Shown here one piece after another: positions 34,721 through 43,437 of a DNA stretch of 43,700 nt. The notes under the pieces are model-generated. The model searched no databases, was not told the origin of the DNA, and saw only the letters and a program-made list of their open reading frames with translations. Source of the stretch: Scalindua sp964437425 (GTDB lineage: Bacteria; Planctomycetota; Brocadiia; Brocadiales; Scalinduaceae). The translations under genes were made by a program, and so were the position numbers. The stretch is from contig CAYTGO010000023.1 in assembly GCA_964437425.1 (NCBI GenBank), positions 1 to 43,700 of the forward strand, read 5' to 3'. Within the stretch, counting starts at the first letter, position 1; the number at the start of each line of letters is the position of its first letter.

Positions 34721-37700
34721 ATGATGATTCCGGGAAAGAATACCCTGAGATTTCAATTGATAGTTGTTTTGTCAATTCTATTTTGTTTCCTGATTGTACT
34801 GGTAGGGAAATCGATAAAGAAGTCGCTCGAATCGAGAACTCTTTCAGAAGAATATACAATTAAAAATAAGATTATAGGACACCTGAACACTGCGGCAGGA
34901 TGGCATGCCATTGAACGTGGCTACGGTGCTACCATTCTTGGAAGCGGCAATGGTAATTCATCTCCCCTCATTACAAATTTCCTGGAAATGGGGAAAAAAG
35001 GAGATTCAGAAGTCCTTCAGGCCGAAAGGCATATAAAGAAACTTACAAAAGTAGATGATGACGATATCCTCGAAAAAGAATTAAGCAGATGGCATAAAGG
35101 GTACCAGAGACTCTTAACTTCCCGCCCAAAAATTGCAAGCAATGACATCCACAGAAAAGAGTGGCTCGACGTCACCACCACTAACATTAATAATGAATTT
35201 GATCTTCGTAATGTTACCTTCGCAGCAGAGAAGATGGACGAAAGAATAATCTATATGAGCAATATCCTTAGTCCTAATATTTCCAAGTTATGTGAATTCG
35301 CCGGATTGGAACGTGCTCTTATTGGTAATACTATTGCGTCAGGAAAACCCATTTCCGATGAGGTATATGAAGAGATTAAACGCTACCGTACAGTAATAGA
35401 ACATCCACTTAACCAAATACTACAGTTAAAAGACCTACTATCTACTTCAGACCTGATGAAGCAGGCTTTATTTGATTTTGAGAAGGAGTTCCTGCAATCA
35501 TTTCAACTTCTAAGGGAAAACGTTTTTAACGCAAGCAGGAAAGAGGAAAATGAAATAGCGGCCTCCTATACTCAAATCACCAAGATAAAGGTGGATGTGA
35601 AAAATTATTTCTCCGGAATATCAAGAGATTTACTGAACATAAGCAACCATATCAATGTATCCGAATTGGCCAGAAGTGTGAATTCAGGCAACAATAGACA
35701 AATATCTGAACAACAAAATATTGTCACGAAACTTTTTGAATTTTTTTCTCAAGTACATGAAACCTATAGCCAAATTCAGTTTATAGATAGTTCCGGACAT
35801 GAGCGTGTGCGCGTTGCCATCAGTGGCAACACCACCCATGTAACCCCTCTCTCTCAATTAAAGGACAGAAGCGAAGATCATTATTTCAAGGAAACCATAA
35901 TTATGACTCCGGGAAGTGTGTACATATCTCCGATTAAACTTAACATTAAGAACGAAAAGACTGAAATTCCTTATAATCATGTTATTCGTCTTGCAACACC
36001 GGTGTTTGTGGACGGAAAGCGAGCCGGTATTGTCGCTTTTAAGGTAACGACATGTGCAGATAATCAGTTTCTTTCGCACAAAATAATAGATGATAAAACA
36101 AAAGAGGACTACATTTTAACCGATCAAAATGGATTTTATCTCCATCACCCGGATAGCACAAAAGAGGGAGGAACGGTAGAGTCACTCAACAGGTCACACC
36201 AGAATATAAGAGAGGATTACCCGGAGGTTGCAGAACAAATTTTGTCAGGTAATAAAGGAGTTTCACGTTTAGCTTCCGGAGAAGTAATTGTCTATGAACC
36301 ACTCTTTCCTGAATTTAAAACTGATACAGACAAATACTGGGTAATTATGAAACAAGTTAATGGTGTCGATTATCCGGTAAGTGCTTCAGCATGGTTTGCT
36401 GCAGCAACAAAGGCGATTAATACCGGATTCGCCATTTCAAAGATTGCCGAGGCAGAAACAACCGCCTATATGTCAATGATGGGATCAAATGCAAAAAGAA
36501 GCTTACAGATCAGCATATCTATTTTTGCATTTGTTATCCTGGTTTTTCTTTTTTTTATTCGATGGACAAGAACACGTATCCTGAATCCCATTCAAAAGCT
36601 GACAAGTGTTACAAAAGAGATTGCAGAAGGTAACTTCTCTCTAAAAGCGGAAGTAGGATCAAAAGATGAAATAGGCCTTCTTACCTCCAACTTTAACAAA
36701 ATGGCAGAGGGGCTTACAAATGAAATTGTTATTCGTAAATATACGGAGGAGTTGTTAAGAAAATCCGAGGAAAATTATAGGCAACTTATAGAGGCGGCAC
36801 AGGATGCCATTATCTGTATTGATGACAAAGGAATGATTTTCGTCTGGAATAAATCCGCAGAGATAATCTTTGGATATTTGAAAAGTGAAATTATAGGAAA
36901 ATCAATAGTTACCATTATTCCTGAAGGATATCAAATGCATTATCAACACAAGCCTGATCAGCTTCTAGATTCTGCGAATAATACAATTATTGACGAACCA
37001 ATAGAGTTGTCAGGAATGACTAGCACCGGGATTGAGATTCCAATCGAACTGTCGGTATCTTCCTATAAAACAGCAAATGAGCAACTTGCATTTATCGGAA
37101 TTGTCAGAGATTTGACTGAACGTAAAAGAGTCGAAGAGACACTCCTGAGGTCAGAAAAAATGAAATCCATGGGTATGATAACTTCAGGAATCGCTCACGA
37201 ATTCAATAATATTCTTGCAATTGTTAAGGGCTTCTCACTACAGATAAAGAAAAACTGTGGAGATGATAAAAAATTAGAAAAAAGAGTTGGTACTATTATT
37301 AAAGCATCTAATGATGGTGCTGAAATTGTACGCAGGATGCGAGAATATACTAATATAGAAACGAATAACACTAATTTTGTTTCGACAGATGTTCGGGATT
37401 TGACTAAACAGGCAATTGAATTTACCATGCCACGATGGCTAAATATTGCCCGTGCTAATAGTATTAATTACAAAATAAACGCAAATGATTGTAGCGAAGA
37501 ATTATATGTAATGGGCAACCAACCAGAATTGCGAGAAGTACTGATAAATATTATAAATAACGCTCTGGATGCAATGCCTGACGGTGGAGCTCTCACCTAC
37601 CGTACATGGGGTAATGAGAATACGGCATTTATGAGTATTTCTGACACTGGTACTGGTATGACAAAAAATATACTGGAAAACATTTTCGATCCATTCTTCA

Positions 37701-38248
37701 CCACAAGAGCTGGAGTAGGAACCGGATTGGGCATGAGTACGGCTTATGGAATAATTACCAGACATGGAGGCATGATTGATGTTGAAAGTGAGGAGGGTCA
37801 CGGCAGTACATTTACCATCAAACTTCCCTTGTCGAAGGAGGCAGTCAGTCCGGAGGCAACTTTAGAACCTGAACATGAGATAAAACCAGACGGTTTACGT
37901 ATTTTGATAGTAGACGACGAGCAGAATATATGTGATCTCTTAAGTGAGTATTTCTTAGAATACGATCACAATGTTAAGAGCGTTAACAGTGGAGCCACAG
38001 CCATAAAACTATTAGAAACAGAAAATTATGATCTTGTTCTGTCTGATCTGGTTATGCCAGATGTAACGGGACATGATATTGTCAAAGCAGTAAGAGCATT
38101 AGAAAAGAGTCCAAAAGTGGGACTAATTACTGGATGGCAAAGTCCGTACGAAACTGATAATGAAGATACATTGAAGGCAGACTTTGTAATCAGAAAACCA
38201 ATTGATTTTTCAAAATTAGCACTTTCTATAAATAATGTATTCAGTTAA
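34721..38248 (+). CDS. Membrane hybrid histidine kinase with NIT-like and Cache-like sensor region
   Basis: A 1175-aa transmembrane sensor. TM1 spans about 12-29 and TM2 about 595-617, leaving a region of roughly 560 residues outside the cytoplasmic membrane. Its first half has two blocks like the nitrate/nitrite-sensing NIT domain (AIERGYGATILGSGNG and GLERALIGNTIASGK). The second half resembles a double Cache domain (FIDSSGHERVRV, then DQNGFYLHHP). A HAMP linker, PAS domain, HisKA with H826 (GIAHEFNNILA), HATPase (NNALDAMPDGG, DTGTGMT, GTGLGMST) and C-terminal receiver with D1109 (VLSDLVMPD) follow. The NIT match is by eye. It follows the single receiver directly. Confidence 0.88.
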   Translation: MMIPGKNTLRFQLIVVLSILFCFLIVLVGKSIKKSLESRTLSEEYTIKNKIIGHLNTAAGWHAIERGYGATILGSGNGNSSPLITNFLEMGKKGDSEVLQAERHIKKLTKVDDDDILEKELSRWHKGYQRLLTSRPKIASNDIHRKEWLDVTTTNINNEFDLRNVTFAAEKMDERIIYMSNILSPNISKLCEFAGLERALIGNTIASGKPISDEVYEEIKRYRTVIEHPLNQILQLKDLLSTSDLMKQALFDFEKEFLQSFQLLRENVFNASRKEENEIAASYTQITKIKVDVKNYFSGISRDLLNISNHINVSELARSVNSGNNRQISEQQNIVTKLFEFFSQVHETYSQIQFIDSSGHERVRVAISGNTTHVTPLSQLKDRSEDHYFKETIIMTPGSVYISPIKLNIKNEKTEIPYNHVIRLATPVFVDGKRAGIVAFKVTTCADNQFLSHKIIDDKTKEDYILTDQNGFYLHHPDSTKEGGTVESLNRSHQNIREDYPEVAEQILSGNKGVSRLASGEVIVYEPLFPEFKTDTDKYWVIMKQVNGVDYPVSASAWFAAATKAINTGFAISKIAEAETTAYMSMMGSNAKRSLQISISIFAFVILVFLFFIRWTRTRILNPIQKLTSVTKEIAEGNFSLKAEVGSKDEIGLLTSNFNKMAEGLTNEIVIRKYTEELLRKSEENYRQLIEAAQDAIICIDDKGMIFVWNKSAEIIFGYLKSEIIGKSIVTIIPEGYQMHYQHKPDQLLDSANNTIIDEPIELSGMTSTGIEIPIELSVSSYKTANEQLAFIGIVRDLTERKRVEETLLRSEKMKSMGMITSGIAHEFNNILAIVKGFSLQIKKNCGDDKKLEKRVGTIIKASNDGAEIVRRMREYTNIETNNTNFVSTDVRDLTKQAIEFTMPRWLNIARANSINYKINANDCSEELYVMGNQPELREVLINIINNALDAMPDGGALTYRTWGNENTAFMSISDTGTGMTKNILENIFDPFFTTRAGVGTGLGMSTAYGIITRHGGMIDVESEEGHGSTFTIKLPLSKEAVSPEATLEPEHEIKPDGLRILIVDDEQNICDLLSEYFLEYDHNVKSVNSGATAIKLLETENYDLVLSDLVMPDVTGHDIVKAVRALEKSPKVGLITGWQSPYETDNEDTLKADFVIRKPIDFSKLALSINNVFS

Positions 38249-38399
38249 TATCCAACTTATGAAGTAAGAATTTCTTATTTTCTCCCTGGCTTGTGTACAA
38301 CTGGTAAAATAGAAACTCTGCCTAAATCCTGGAAACTATTTTTGTCCGGATTTCAATTAGCATACAGGCAATAATCTATTACGAAAAAGGAGAGCTAAG

Positions 38400-38843
38400 G
38401 TGGCACATAAAACTTTCTTTAGTTTTGATTACAAATACGTATGGAAAGTAAACCAGATAATGCGCATGAGAAATGTCAGGGGCACGTCTGCTGCGGGATT
38501 TGAAAATACATCATTATGGGAAGAAGCAAAAAAGAAAGGCGATCAAGAAGTTCATAGAATGATTGATGAAGCCTTGCAGGACACAACGGTCACTGTAGTG
38601 TGTGTTACGTACGGAACAACAGACAGAAAGTATCTTGATTATGAAATTGAGCAGTCTTTAGCAAGAGGCAATGGCCTGGTAGCAGTGCAAATTCATCACT
38701 TGAAAGATCAAAATGGTGAAACTGGACCGGCAGGTGACATTCCATCAAAAATACCATCAAACTGGTTTAAAGCCTACAAATATATCAACGAAGAGGCACT
38801 GGCACACTGGATAGAGGAAGCGTCTATGTTGGCAGGTAAATAA
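38400..38843 (+). CDS. TIR-like (ThsB/DUF1863, MTH538-type) protein
   Basis: A 147-aa cytoplasmic protein starting GTG with an AGGAG site. The Rossmann-like fold motifs are KTFFSFDYKY at the N-terminus, then SLWEEAKKKGD, a central TTVTVVCVTYGTT strand, DYEIEQSLARGNGLVAVQIH and a closing WIEEA helix. This is the pattern of the DUF1863/ThsB family of TIR-like domains. In Thoeris defence, ThsB makes a nucleotide signal that activates ThsA. No ThsA (SIR2 or SLOG) gene is next to it, so a complete Thoeris system is not supported. It may be an orphan signal maker or have another role. Confidence 0.78.
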   Translation: MAHKTFFSFDYKYVWKVNQIMRMRNVRGTSAAGFENTSLWEEAKKKGDQEVHRMIDEALQDTTVTVVCVTYGTTDRKYLDYEIEQSLARGNGLVAVQIHHLKDQNGETGPAGDIPSKIPSNWFKAYKYINEEALAHWIEEASMLAGK

Positions 38844-38987
38844 GCTAGTGTCTGTCTCCGTGAAAACACTTTTGATGCATTTGACAATCCATCAAATGAA
38901 GGTTATTATGTAATCTCAAAAACAGAATGTTAACTATCAACAAAGGCTCCATTCTTGAGATACCTGATAATCTACAAAAAGACAATA

Positions 38988-39380
38988 ATGCTTCTGGCAA
39001 TTCTTGCACTGCTTGCTCCGTGGTTTTTACCTTGCGGATTTAACAATATTAACAAAGCGGTTAAGACAAATCTGGTTTTACACGCAGAATTGTGCTGTTG
39101 CGGTAATATCGCAAGTACATGCCGTGATTGCTGCTGTTCAGACGACTATGCAGAAAAAGATAATTCCGATAGAAATACTGTCACTATTACCGCATGTGGT
39201 GGTACTCCAGATGATATTATAACTATATCCAAGCTGAATTATTTATTCTCACTGTCTGCTTTTGTTCAGTGCACATCTGTTATCACCTTGACAGAAACAG
39301 CTACGCTACAGTTCAATGATATACTAAGAAGGCAGCTATACAAACCTCCAAAACCACAACTCCTTTCTAACTTCACATAA
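38988..39380 (+). CDS. Cys-rich membrane-anchored or exported small protein
   Basis: Not recognised. From the ATG at 38988 it has 130 aa; a TTG 33 nt upstream is possible. The first 20 residues (MLLAILALLAPWFLP) form a signal or anchor. The next part has ten cysteines in clusters: C36-C38 (ELCCCGN), C45, C48-C50 (RDCCCSDD), C70 and C95. This suggests metal binding or disulfides outside the cytoplasm. The tail is Pro/Lys-rich. It lies upstream of the Met-rich outer-membrane protein and di-heme cytochrome on the same strand, and may belong to one envelope module for metal or electron handling. That role is inference. Confidence 0.65.
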   Translation: MLLAILALLAPWFLPCGFNNINKAVKTNLVLHAELCCCGNIASTCRDCCCSDDYAEKDNSDRNTVTITACGGTPDDIITISKLNYLFSLSAFVQCTSVITLTETATLQFNDILRRQLYKPPKPQLLSNFT

Positions 39381-39471
39381 TTATTTTAGAAACCATATTA
39401 TAAAAGTAATCCATCTTCTCATAATGTGACTGCAGAATCATAGCAGGTATACGTCTGTTTTTGTTTTGCAT

Positions 39472-39499
39472 GTATGGGTAATTCATGAATTACCCATAC
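39472..39499. promoter_or_regulatory. 28-bp perfect palindrome upstream of the outer-membrane protein gene
   Basis: GTATGGGTAATTCA is followed by its exact reverse complement. It lies 62 nt before the ATG at 39562. There is no T-run, so it is more likely an operator for a dimeric regulator or an mRNA hairpin than a terminator. Confidence 0.65.
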
Positions 39500-39561
39500 C
39501 GGATTGAGATTTCTGAGAATCTAACCATGCATTCTGAAAGATGGTAGTAAGGAGAAGAAGT

Positions 39562-40830
39562 ATGTCGTCATTTTTTTGTAATAGTAAATTTATATTGCCA
39601 TTCATTGTCTGGATTATTCCTTTAGCATTTCTGCCGAATAAATCTCTGGCAGAACTGAATGATTTAATAAAACACAAAGATAAACACGAAAATGAGCAAA
39701 CAATCAGACTAGCCTTAAATGAGTCAGGCAATGAGGGAAAGGAATCTATTGATGTTTCAAAGGAACTCGCCCTGCCTGAAAATTTAAGCTACCCGCTGTT
39801 TCTCGGACTCTGCTGTGGTAAATGTGGAGGCAATATGCCCTTAAATATCTTTGGCGCAGGCACTCCCGAACCACATGAATTCAGGATTAAGATGAATTTG
39901 AGTTGGGGGAAGATGGTCGGCATGAGAAGAGGCACAAGTAATCGCAGTACGAAAGACACGCTGGTGCCGTATATGATGACTCCAAGAAAGATGGACATGT
40001 ACATGAGTAATGTATCAGTAGGTTATGCTTTTACTGATCGTTTCTTTGCCGGCATAATGGGTATGTATGTGAATAAGGATATGGAGATGATCAACAGGAG
40101 TGGCGTAAGATCCAGCATGTATTCGCAGGGAGCAGGTGATACAATGTTAATGACCAAGACGTTACTTTATGCTGATGATTTCCTGATACCCAAAAGTCAG
40201 GTTTCTCTGTTACTTGGAGTAAGTATCCCAACTGGTTCAATTGATCAGGATGAAAGAGGAGTGCTTCTTCCCTACAGCATGCAGTTAGGTTCCGGTACAT
40301 TTGATCCTTTTTTCGGTATACTCTATGAAGGCTCCAACTCACCACTCTGGTGGGGAGCTAATGCAAGTTTTCTGGCAAGAGCCTATGAAAACTACAAGAG
40401 CTACAATCTTGGTGATGAATATCGACTTGACCTGTACGGTATGTATCAGGCACGTCACAATTTACTTGGTGAATTACAGATTAAGAGTAAATATGTAGGG
40501 CACCTTGAAGGACAGGCCAGGGAAATTGAGCAGGATGGAGATGGGCACATGAAAATGATGGGTGTGCCTACGGCGGCATTTATGAGCAACTTGTATGATC
40601 CTGACAACTACGGCGGAAGTACTGTAGATCTGTCTGCTGGCGTACAATGGCAGCCGTTTCACAACCATATTCTGAATGCGCAATTCTCTTTTCCACTTTT
40701 TCAAAATCTGCATGGAACACAACTGGAGAGAGACTTCACCGCGTCAGTTACCTATTACATTGAGGTCCCTCTCCGCAAAAGCAGGCGGTCGAAGAAGTCA
40801 GGCAAGGGATTGGATATCCTGGGTTTTTAA
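39562..40830 (+). CDS. Met-rich outer-membrane beta-barrel protein (transporter-like family)
   Basis: A 422-aa envelope protein. ATG at 39562 is chosen because AAGGAGAA lies just upstream and the product then begins with a proper signal peptide ending near KSLA-EL (residue 30). A mature N-terminal LCCGKCGGN follows. The rest alternates like a porin barrel and shows MTPRKMDMYMSN, a Met-rich strand (GIMGMYVNKDMEM), GVSIPTGSID, LPYSMQLGSGTFD and a closing HGTQLERDFTASVTY. This resembles the barrel family often annotated as transporter near copper or cytochrome genes. Methionine clusters suggest a soft-metal role. Exact function unknown. Confidence 0.72.
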   Translation: MSSFFCNSKFILPFIVWIIPLAFLPNKSLAELNDLIKHKDKHENEQTIRLALNESGNEGKESIDVSKELALPENLSYPLFLGLCCGKCGGNMPLNIFGAGTPEPHEFRIKMNLSWGKMVGMRRGTSNRSTKDTLVPYMMTPRKMDMYMSNVSVGYAFTDRFFAGIMGMYVNKDMEMINRSGVRSSMYSQGAGDTMLMTKTLLYADDFLIPKSQVSLLLGVSIPTGSIDQDERGVLLPYSMQLGSGTFDPFFGILYEGSNSPLWWGANASFLARAYENYKSYNLGDEYRLDLYGMYQARHNLLGELQIKSKYVGHLEGQAREIEQDGDGHMKMMGVPTAAFMSNLYDPDNYGGSTVDLSAGVQWQPFHNHILNAQFSFPLFQNLHGTQLERDFTASVTYYIEVPLRKSRRSKKSGKGLDILGF

Positions 40831-40860
40831 TTTAAATAAGAGTTGATTAAATACTGGACT

Positions 40861-40899
40861 CCCAGCGAAAGCTGGGTTGATCCTTCCTTTTAGAAGGAT
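40861..40899 (+). repeat. Double hairpin between barrel and cytochrome genes
   Basis: First hairpin CCCAGC-GAAA-GCTGGG with a GNRA tetraloop (40861-40876), then ATCCTTC-CTTTTA-GAAGGAT (40880-40899). A T-rich run follows after a few bases. Possible attenuator or mRNA-stability element that sets relative expression of the two genes. Confidence 0.65.
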
Positions 40900-40934
40900 T
40901 TCAAGATTTTTTTGCAATATAAAGGAGAATTAAA

Positions 40935-41396
40935 ATGTACAGAAGGAAATACCAGATATTCGCTTTGCTGATACTGCCGGTACTGGCCCTGTTTTTTAAC
41001 GGCTGCGTAACTCTGCAGAAACTGCCGGAGGAAAAATCGGCCGATGCACAAGTGTATATTAAAAGATGCAGTGCCTGCCACGCTATCCCTCACCCTTCCA
41101 GAATCAATTTCCATCATTGGAAAGATAAGATTGCCGTTATGAAGAATGAACAGATGCCTGTTATTACCGCTAAGGAAAAGGAATCTGTACTCTCTTACAT
41201 AAATAATCAATCAAGGAAAGGGTTGAAGACATTCAATCTGAGGTGTGGTAAATGTCATGATGTACCTGAAGCGGAAGAGCTGAAATATAAGAAATGGGAA
41301 GATTTAATTGTCGTTCTTGATGGTAAAATGCCCGTGTTCTCAGAAGACGAACAATCATCCATAATAAGATATCTACAGACATTTGCAAAAAAGTAG
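40935..41396 (+). CDS. Di-heme c-type cytochrome lipoprotein built from a tandem repeat
   Basis: A 153-aa exported protein with ribosome site AAGGAG. The signal ends at lipobox FFNGC (C24 lipidated). Two heme motifs follow, CSACH (45-49) and CGKCH (104-108). Each starts a unit of about 55 residues with the same layout: CxxCH, an HHWKDKIAVM or KKWEDLIVVL helix, then a Met-Pro-Val (M74, M132) and an acidic helix ending SYI or RYL. H-to-M spacing is 25 and 24, so each Met is the likely sixth heme ligand. The protein is an internal duplication of a mono-heme unit. It probably passes electrons at the membrane surface with the upstream barrel protein. Confidence 0.88.
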   Translation: MYRRKYQIFALLILPVLALFFNGCVTLQKLPEEKSADAQVYIKRCSACHAIPHPSRINFHHWKDKIAVMKNEQMPVITAKEKESVLSYINNQSRKGLKTFNLRCGKCHDVPEAEELKYKKWEDLIVVLDGKMPVFSEDEQSSIIRYLQTFAKK

Positions 41397-41412
41397 GATA
41401 CTTTACAAATAT

Positions 41413-41453
41413 AAAAGGGGAATAAGGACCACTAGGATTCTTATTCCCCTTTT
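41413..41453. terminator. Bidirectional terminator between cytochrome and lhgO
   Basis: A 14-bp perfect stem, AAAAGGGGAATAAG / CTTATTCCCCTTTT, with a 13-nt loop. The A and T runs make it usable from both strands. Confidence 0.9.
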
Positions 41454-41504
41454 GAGTAAATCAGATACCCGGTCTTCTGTTTAGTCACCACTTGAGCAAC
41501 GCCC

Positions 41505-42713
41505 TTAAACATTTCTCTCAATAACCTTGTCACATATATAACCACCAATCGGTATCGCCGACGTAGCTGCGGGAGATGGTGCATTACACACATGCAGACT
41601 GCGAGGGCTTTCGGCAAACAGGAAGTCGTGGACCAGTGAACCATCCTTCATTACTGCCTGGGCACGAACACCGGAAGGGTATGGTTTCAGATCTGATACC
41701 TGAAGTTGAGGACAGTATTTCTGCACCATCTTGAGGTAGCCCGGCTTCCAGAGAGAATTTCTGGTCTCCATCAATCCGCTTTTGATATGGGATTTCAATA
41801 CTCGCCAGAAGCCTCCAAACATCACCATGTCCCAGACATCCCGAACGTTTATATTGATCCTGCCATATCCCTCCCGCTTCCAGCCCAATACGGCATTTGG
41901 CCCTACAGTGACAGAACCATCTATCATCCGGGTCAGATGCACGCCCAGGAATGGTAGATCTGGATCAGGGATCGGATAGATCAGGTGATTAACTATCCGG
42001 TTATGCTTGGCTGCCAGCTGATAGTACTCACCACGAAACGGAATGATCCGGAAATTAGTTGGGATACCCAGCATCCTGGTAGTGCGATCTGCCATCAGTC
42101 CGGTACATGTAATCAGGAAGCTGCCTTTAAATGTAACTTTTTCACTATTGTGCAGCGCTACTACAGTCACATCATCAGTTGATTCGCTCAACGCTACTAC
42201 TTTGTGATTCAGCCGTGCACCCCCTCCCATCTCGATAAACCTGTCCGCCATTTTGGTAGTAACCTGTTGGAAGTTCACAATAGCAGTCTCTTTAACAAGG
42301 ATGCCACCCAGACCAACAATGTCAGGCTCGCGGGACTTCAATTGTTCAGCCCCTAGCAGTTCGACATCTATCTCGTTCCTCTGGCAGCGTTCAAACAGTG
42401 CATGCATACGCTCCAATTCCAGTTCATTGGTCGCCACCAGCAGCTTACCACACCGTTCATACGGCACATCATTCTGATCACAGAACTCGATGGTAGCAGC
42501 AACGCCGGCTTTACAGAACGTTGATTTCAGGCTGCCCGGTTTGTAGTATACACCTGCATGGATTACTCCACTGTTGTGGCCGGTTTGATGCCTGGAATAT
42601 ACCGACTCTTTCTCCAATAACAGGATCTTCTTTTCTGGAAAACGTTGTTGCAGTTGCCATGCGGTGGAGATACCAACGATACCACCGCCGACAATAATAT
42701 AGTCATATATCAT
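41505..42713 (-). CDS. lhgO: L-2-hydroxyglutarate oxidase/dehydrogenase LhgO
   Basis: FAD enzyme that oxidises L-2-hydroxyglutarate to 2-oxoglutarate and passes electrons to the membrane quinone pool. The 402-aa chain begins with the dinucleotide-binding DYIIVGGGIVGISTAWQL and continues with HQTGHNSGVIHAGVYYKPGS, diagnostic of LhgO. Later blocks include IPFRGEYYQL and FLGVHLTRMIDGSVTVGPNA. The gene is about 50% G+C by local count, clearly above the left neighbours (near 30% in places). This suggests a different history. It is followed upstream by a PhnA-type gene of similar composition. Confidence 0.94.
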   Translation of the reverse strand: MIYDYIIVGGGIVGISTAWQLQQRFPEKKILLLEKESVYSRHQTGHNSGVIHAGVYYKPGSLKSTFCKAGVAATIEFCDQNDVPYERCGKLLVATNELELERMHALFERCQRNEIDVELLGAEQLKSREPDIVGLGGILVKETAIVNFQQVTTKMADRFIEMGGGARLNHKVVALSESTDDVTVVALHNSEKVTFKGSFLITCTGLMADRTTRMLGIPTNFRIIPFRGEYYQLAAKHNRIVNHLIYPIPDPDLPFLGVHLTRMIDGSVTVGPNAVLGWKREGYGRININVRDVWDMVMFGGFWRVLKSHIKSGLMETRNSLWKPGYLKMVQKYCPQLQVSDLKPYPSGVRAQAVMKDGSLVHDFLFAESPRSLHVCNAPSPAATSAIPIGGYICDKVIERNV

Positions 42714-42808
42714 AACGTTTTTACTTAAATAGTTTCCGTGCGGGAATTTTTAAGTGCAGTAATTGCAGGTAACACGCAATACGCTTATCACACTTAACTC
42801 AGGACTGA

Positions 42809-43384
42809 TTAGTTTGCTTTCTTAACAAACTTTGCCAAGATTACAATATGATGGCCACTTACCCGGCCTTCGATATGCTCAGGGTTATCTGCAACCAGTG
42901 AAATTCCGCGTACAACCGTACCACGCTTGGCCGTGAAGCTGGCCCCTTTTACCGGTAAATCCTTGATCAGAGCTACCGTGTCTCCTGCATCGAGCACTGC
43001 GCCGTTACTATCGACATGTTTGACTGCAACGTTATCACCTTCACATGTTGCCTGGGCCCAGGCCTGGGTGCTCTCATCTAAATAGAGTGTATCGAGTAAG
43101 TCCTGCGGCCAGCCTTCACTGCTCAGGCGCTTAAGCATACGCCATACCATCACCTGCACCGCTGGTACCTGGCTCCACATACTATCGTTAAGGCAACGCC
43201 AGTGATGAACGTCAACTTTCTCAGGGTTTTCAATCTGATCACTACAGGTTTCACAAATAAGTACGCTCTCATCAGCACTTCCACTTGGACCGGGCGGAAC
43301 TTCATACACACCCAGATCTCCTGTTGAACTACACAATTCACATTTAGATTCGCTACGTACATGTAACTCTTTTTCTATACTCAT
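42809..43384 (-). CDS. PhnA-type zinc-ribbon protein
   Basis: A 191-aa protein from the ATG at 43384 (MSIEKELHVR). The N-terminal zinc ribbon is CELC...CETC (ESKCELCSS, LICETCSDQ). A long middle follows, then the C-terminal PhnA/YjdM domain: DSNGAVLDAGDTVALIKDLPVKG, RGTVVRGISLV and IEGRVSGHHIVILAKFVKK. The family is named from the phosphonate operon, but its role in phosphonate use is not shown and no phn genes are near. A longer start at 43441 runs into the LptF/G gene and is less likely. Confidence 0.88.
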   Translation of the reverse strand: MSIEKELHVRSESKCELCSSTGDLGVYEVPPGPSGSADESVLICETCSDQIENPEKVDVHHWRCLNDSMWSQVPAVQVMVWRMLKRLSSEGWPQDLLDTLYLDESTQAWAQATCEGDNVAVKHVDSNGAVLDAGDTVALIKDLPVKGASFTAKRGTVVRGISLVADNPEHIEGRVSGHHIVILAKFVKKAN

Positions 43385-43437
43385 TAATTTATACTGTTTC
43401 TCAAATTTGGCTCTCTTACGGCATCCCGGTACAACAA

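Noticed and set aside
38249..38990. Complete Thoeris defence system
   Set aside because: Only a ThsB-like protein is present; no ThsA-type effector is found on either side.
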